Shown here one piece after another: positions 6,250 to 6,569 of a stretch of DNA of 6,569 bases. Numbering within the stretch: the first letter of the stretch is position 1; every line of letters starts with the position of its first letter. This DNA comes from Burkholderiales bacterium RIFCSPHIGHO2_12_FULL_61_11 (GTDB lineage Bacteria > Pseudomonadota > Gammaproteobacteria > Burkholderiales > Burkholderiaceae_C), in the NCBI GenBank assembly GCA_001770785.1, contig MERZ01000089.1, positions 5,292-11,860 on the forward strand, given 5' to 3'. The translations under genes and the position numbers were made by a program. The notes beneath the pieces were generated by a model. The model made no database searches and was not told where the DNA came from. It was given only the letters and a program-made list of their open reading frames with translations.

Positions 6250-6569
6250 ATGTCCGTGCTTGTTACCCATGCTGCTCCTGACTTTACCAAGCCCGCTGTC
6301 CTTCCAGATGGCACATTCAATGACGCCTTCAACTTTCATTCGGAAATTTCCGGCAAATACGCCGTGCTATTTTTTTATCCGCTGGATTTCACCTTTGTCT
6401 GCCCTTCAGAAATCATTGCTCACTCCCACCGAGCGGAAGAATTCCGTAAACGTAACGTGGAAGTCATCGGGGTTTCCGTGGACTCCCAGTTCACCCACCA
6501 CGCCTGGCGCAATACCCCAGTGGACAAAGGCGGCATCGGTCCTGTAGGCATTACGCTGATAGCCGACGT
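6250..6569 (+). CDS. Typical 2-Cys peroxiredoxin, AhpC/TSA family (3' partial)
   Basis: This cytoplasmic thiol peroxidase reduces H2O2, organic peroxides and possibly peroxynitrite. The window holds the first 106 residues. The peroxidatic Cys51 sits in the hallmark [11 protein letters not shown] (44-54), with Thr48 at the conserved position three residues before it. [15 protein letters not shown] (72-86) and [13 protein letters not shown] (88-100) are characteristic of the Prx1/TSA-like branch and differ from the E. coli AhpC pattern. The resolving Cys in the C-terminal part lies beyond the window. The start ATG 6250-6252 has a strong AAGGAG (6237-6242) seven bases upstream and gives [12 protein letters not shown], a normal N-terminus for the family. 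The frame is open to the window end. It is divergent from the hemerythrin-like gene. Whether an AhpF- or AhpD-type reductase follows cannot be seen. Confidence 0.95.
   Translation, partial: MSVLVTHAAPDFTKPAVLPDGTFNDAFNFHSEISGKYAVLFFYPLDFTFVCPSEIIAHSHRAEEFRKRNVEVIGVSVDSQFTHHAWRNTPVDKGGIGPVGITLIAD

Noticed and set aside
6014..6250. A 78-codon - strand frame between the hemerythrin-like gene and the peroxiredoxin, ending in IQPWDGYLLEI
   Set aside because: It needs a TTG start that overlaps the peroxiredoxin start codon and has no ribosome-binding site. Its C-terminal half looks mildly protein-like and could be a gene remnant, but I recognise no family.
6260..6547. A 95-codon + strand frame inside the peroxiredoxin
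   Set aside because: It is out of frame with the peroxiredoxin, whose own frame from ATG 6250 carries the FTFVCPSE active site and runs open to the window end.

Overview
The window reads as chromosomal DNA of a betaproteobacterium of order Burkholderiales, most likely family Comamonadaceae (a Polaromonas/Rhodoferax-type organism). This rests on the GC-rich coding sequence, on the look of the encoded proteins, and on a short intergenic repeat at about 1371-1432 that I recognise from memory in that family. The genus is an inference.

Layout, left to right. At 1-1359 (+) is the 3' part of an outer-membrane efflux channel gene of the OprM/NodT type, whose start lies outside the window. It converges on murI (glutamate racemase, 1420-2244, -), and the family repeat fills the gap and runs into the end of murI. 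Just upstream of murI on the same strand is a class I, iron-sulfur fumarase (2268-3818, -), 23 bp away, so the two probably form an operon. Divergent from it is fumC, the class II iron-independent fumarase (3939-5342, +), with 120 bp of shared upstream DNA. fumC converges, with 14 bp between stop codons, on a hemerythrin-like HHE-domain gene (5357-5980, -). After a 269-bp divergent intergenic region comes the 5' part of a typical 2-Cys peroxiredoxin (6250-6569, +), cut by the window end.

How they fit together: both fumarases hydrate fumarate to L-malate in the TCA cycle. One depends on an oxygen-labile [4Fe-4S] cluster and the other does not, so the back-to-back pair allows a switch with oxygen, iron or superoxide status. 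The hemerythrin-like protein (possible di-iron O2/NO/iron binding) and the peroxiredoxin (peroxide removal) fit the same oxygen/oxidant theme, but co-regulation is an inference. MurI supplies D-glutamate for peptidoglycan, and the efflux channel belongs to a tripartite pump whose other genes are probably to the left.

I see no CRISPR array, transposase, phage gene, tRNA or rRNA, and no convincing undescribed system. The points most worth a second look are the divergent fumarase pair, the repeat that forms the end of murI, and the structured gap before the peroxiredoxin.
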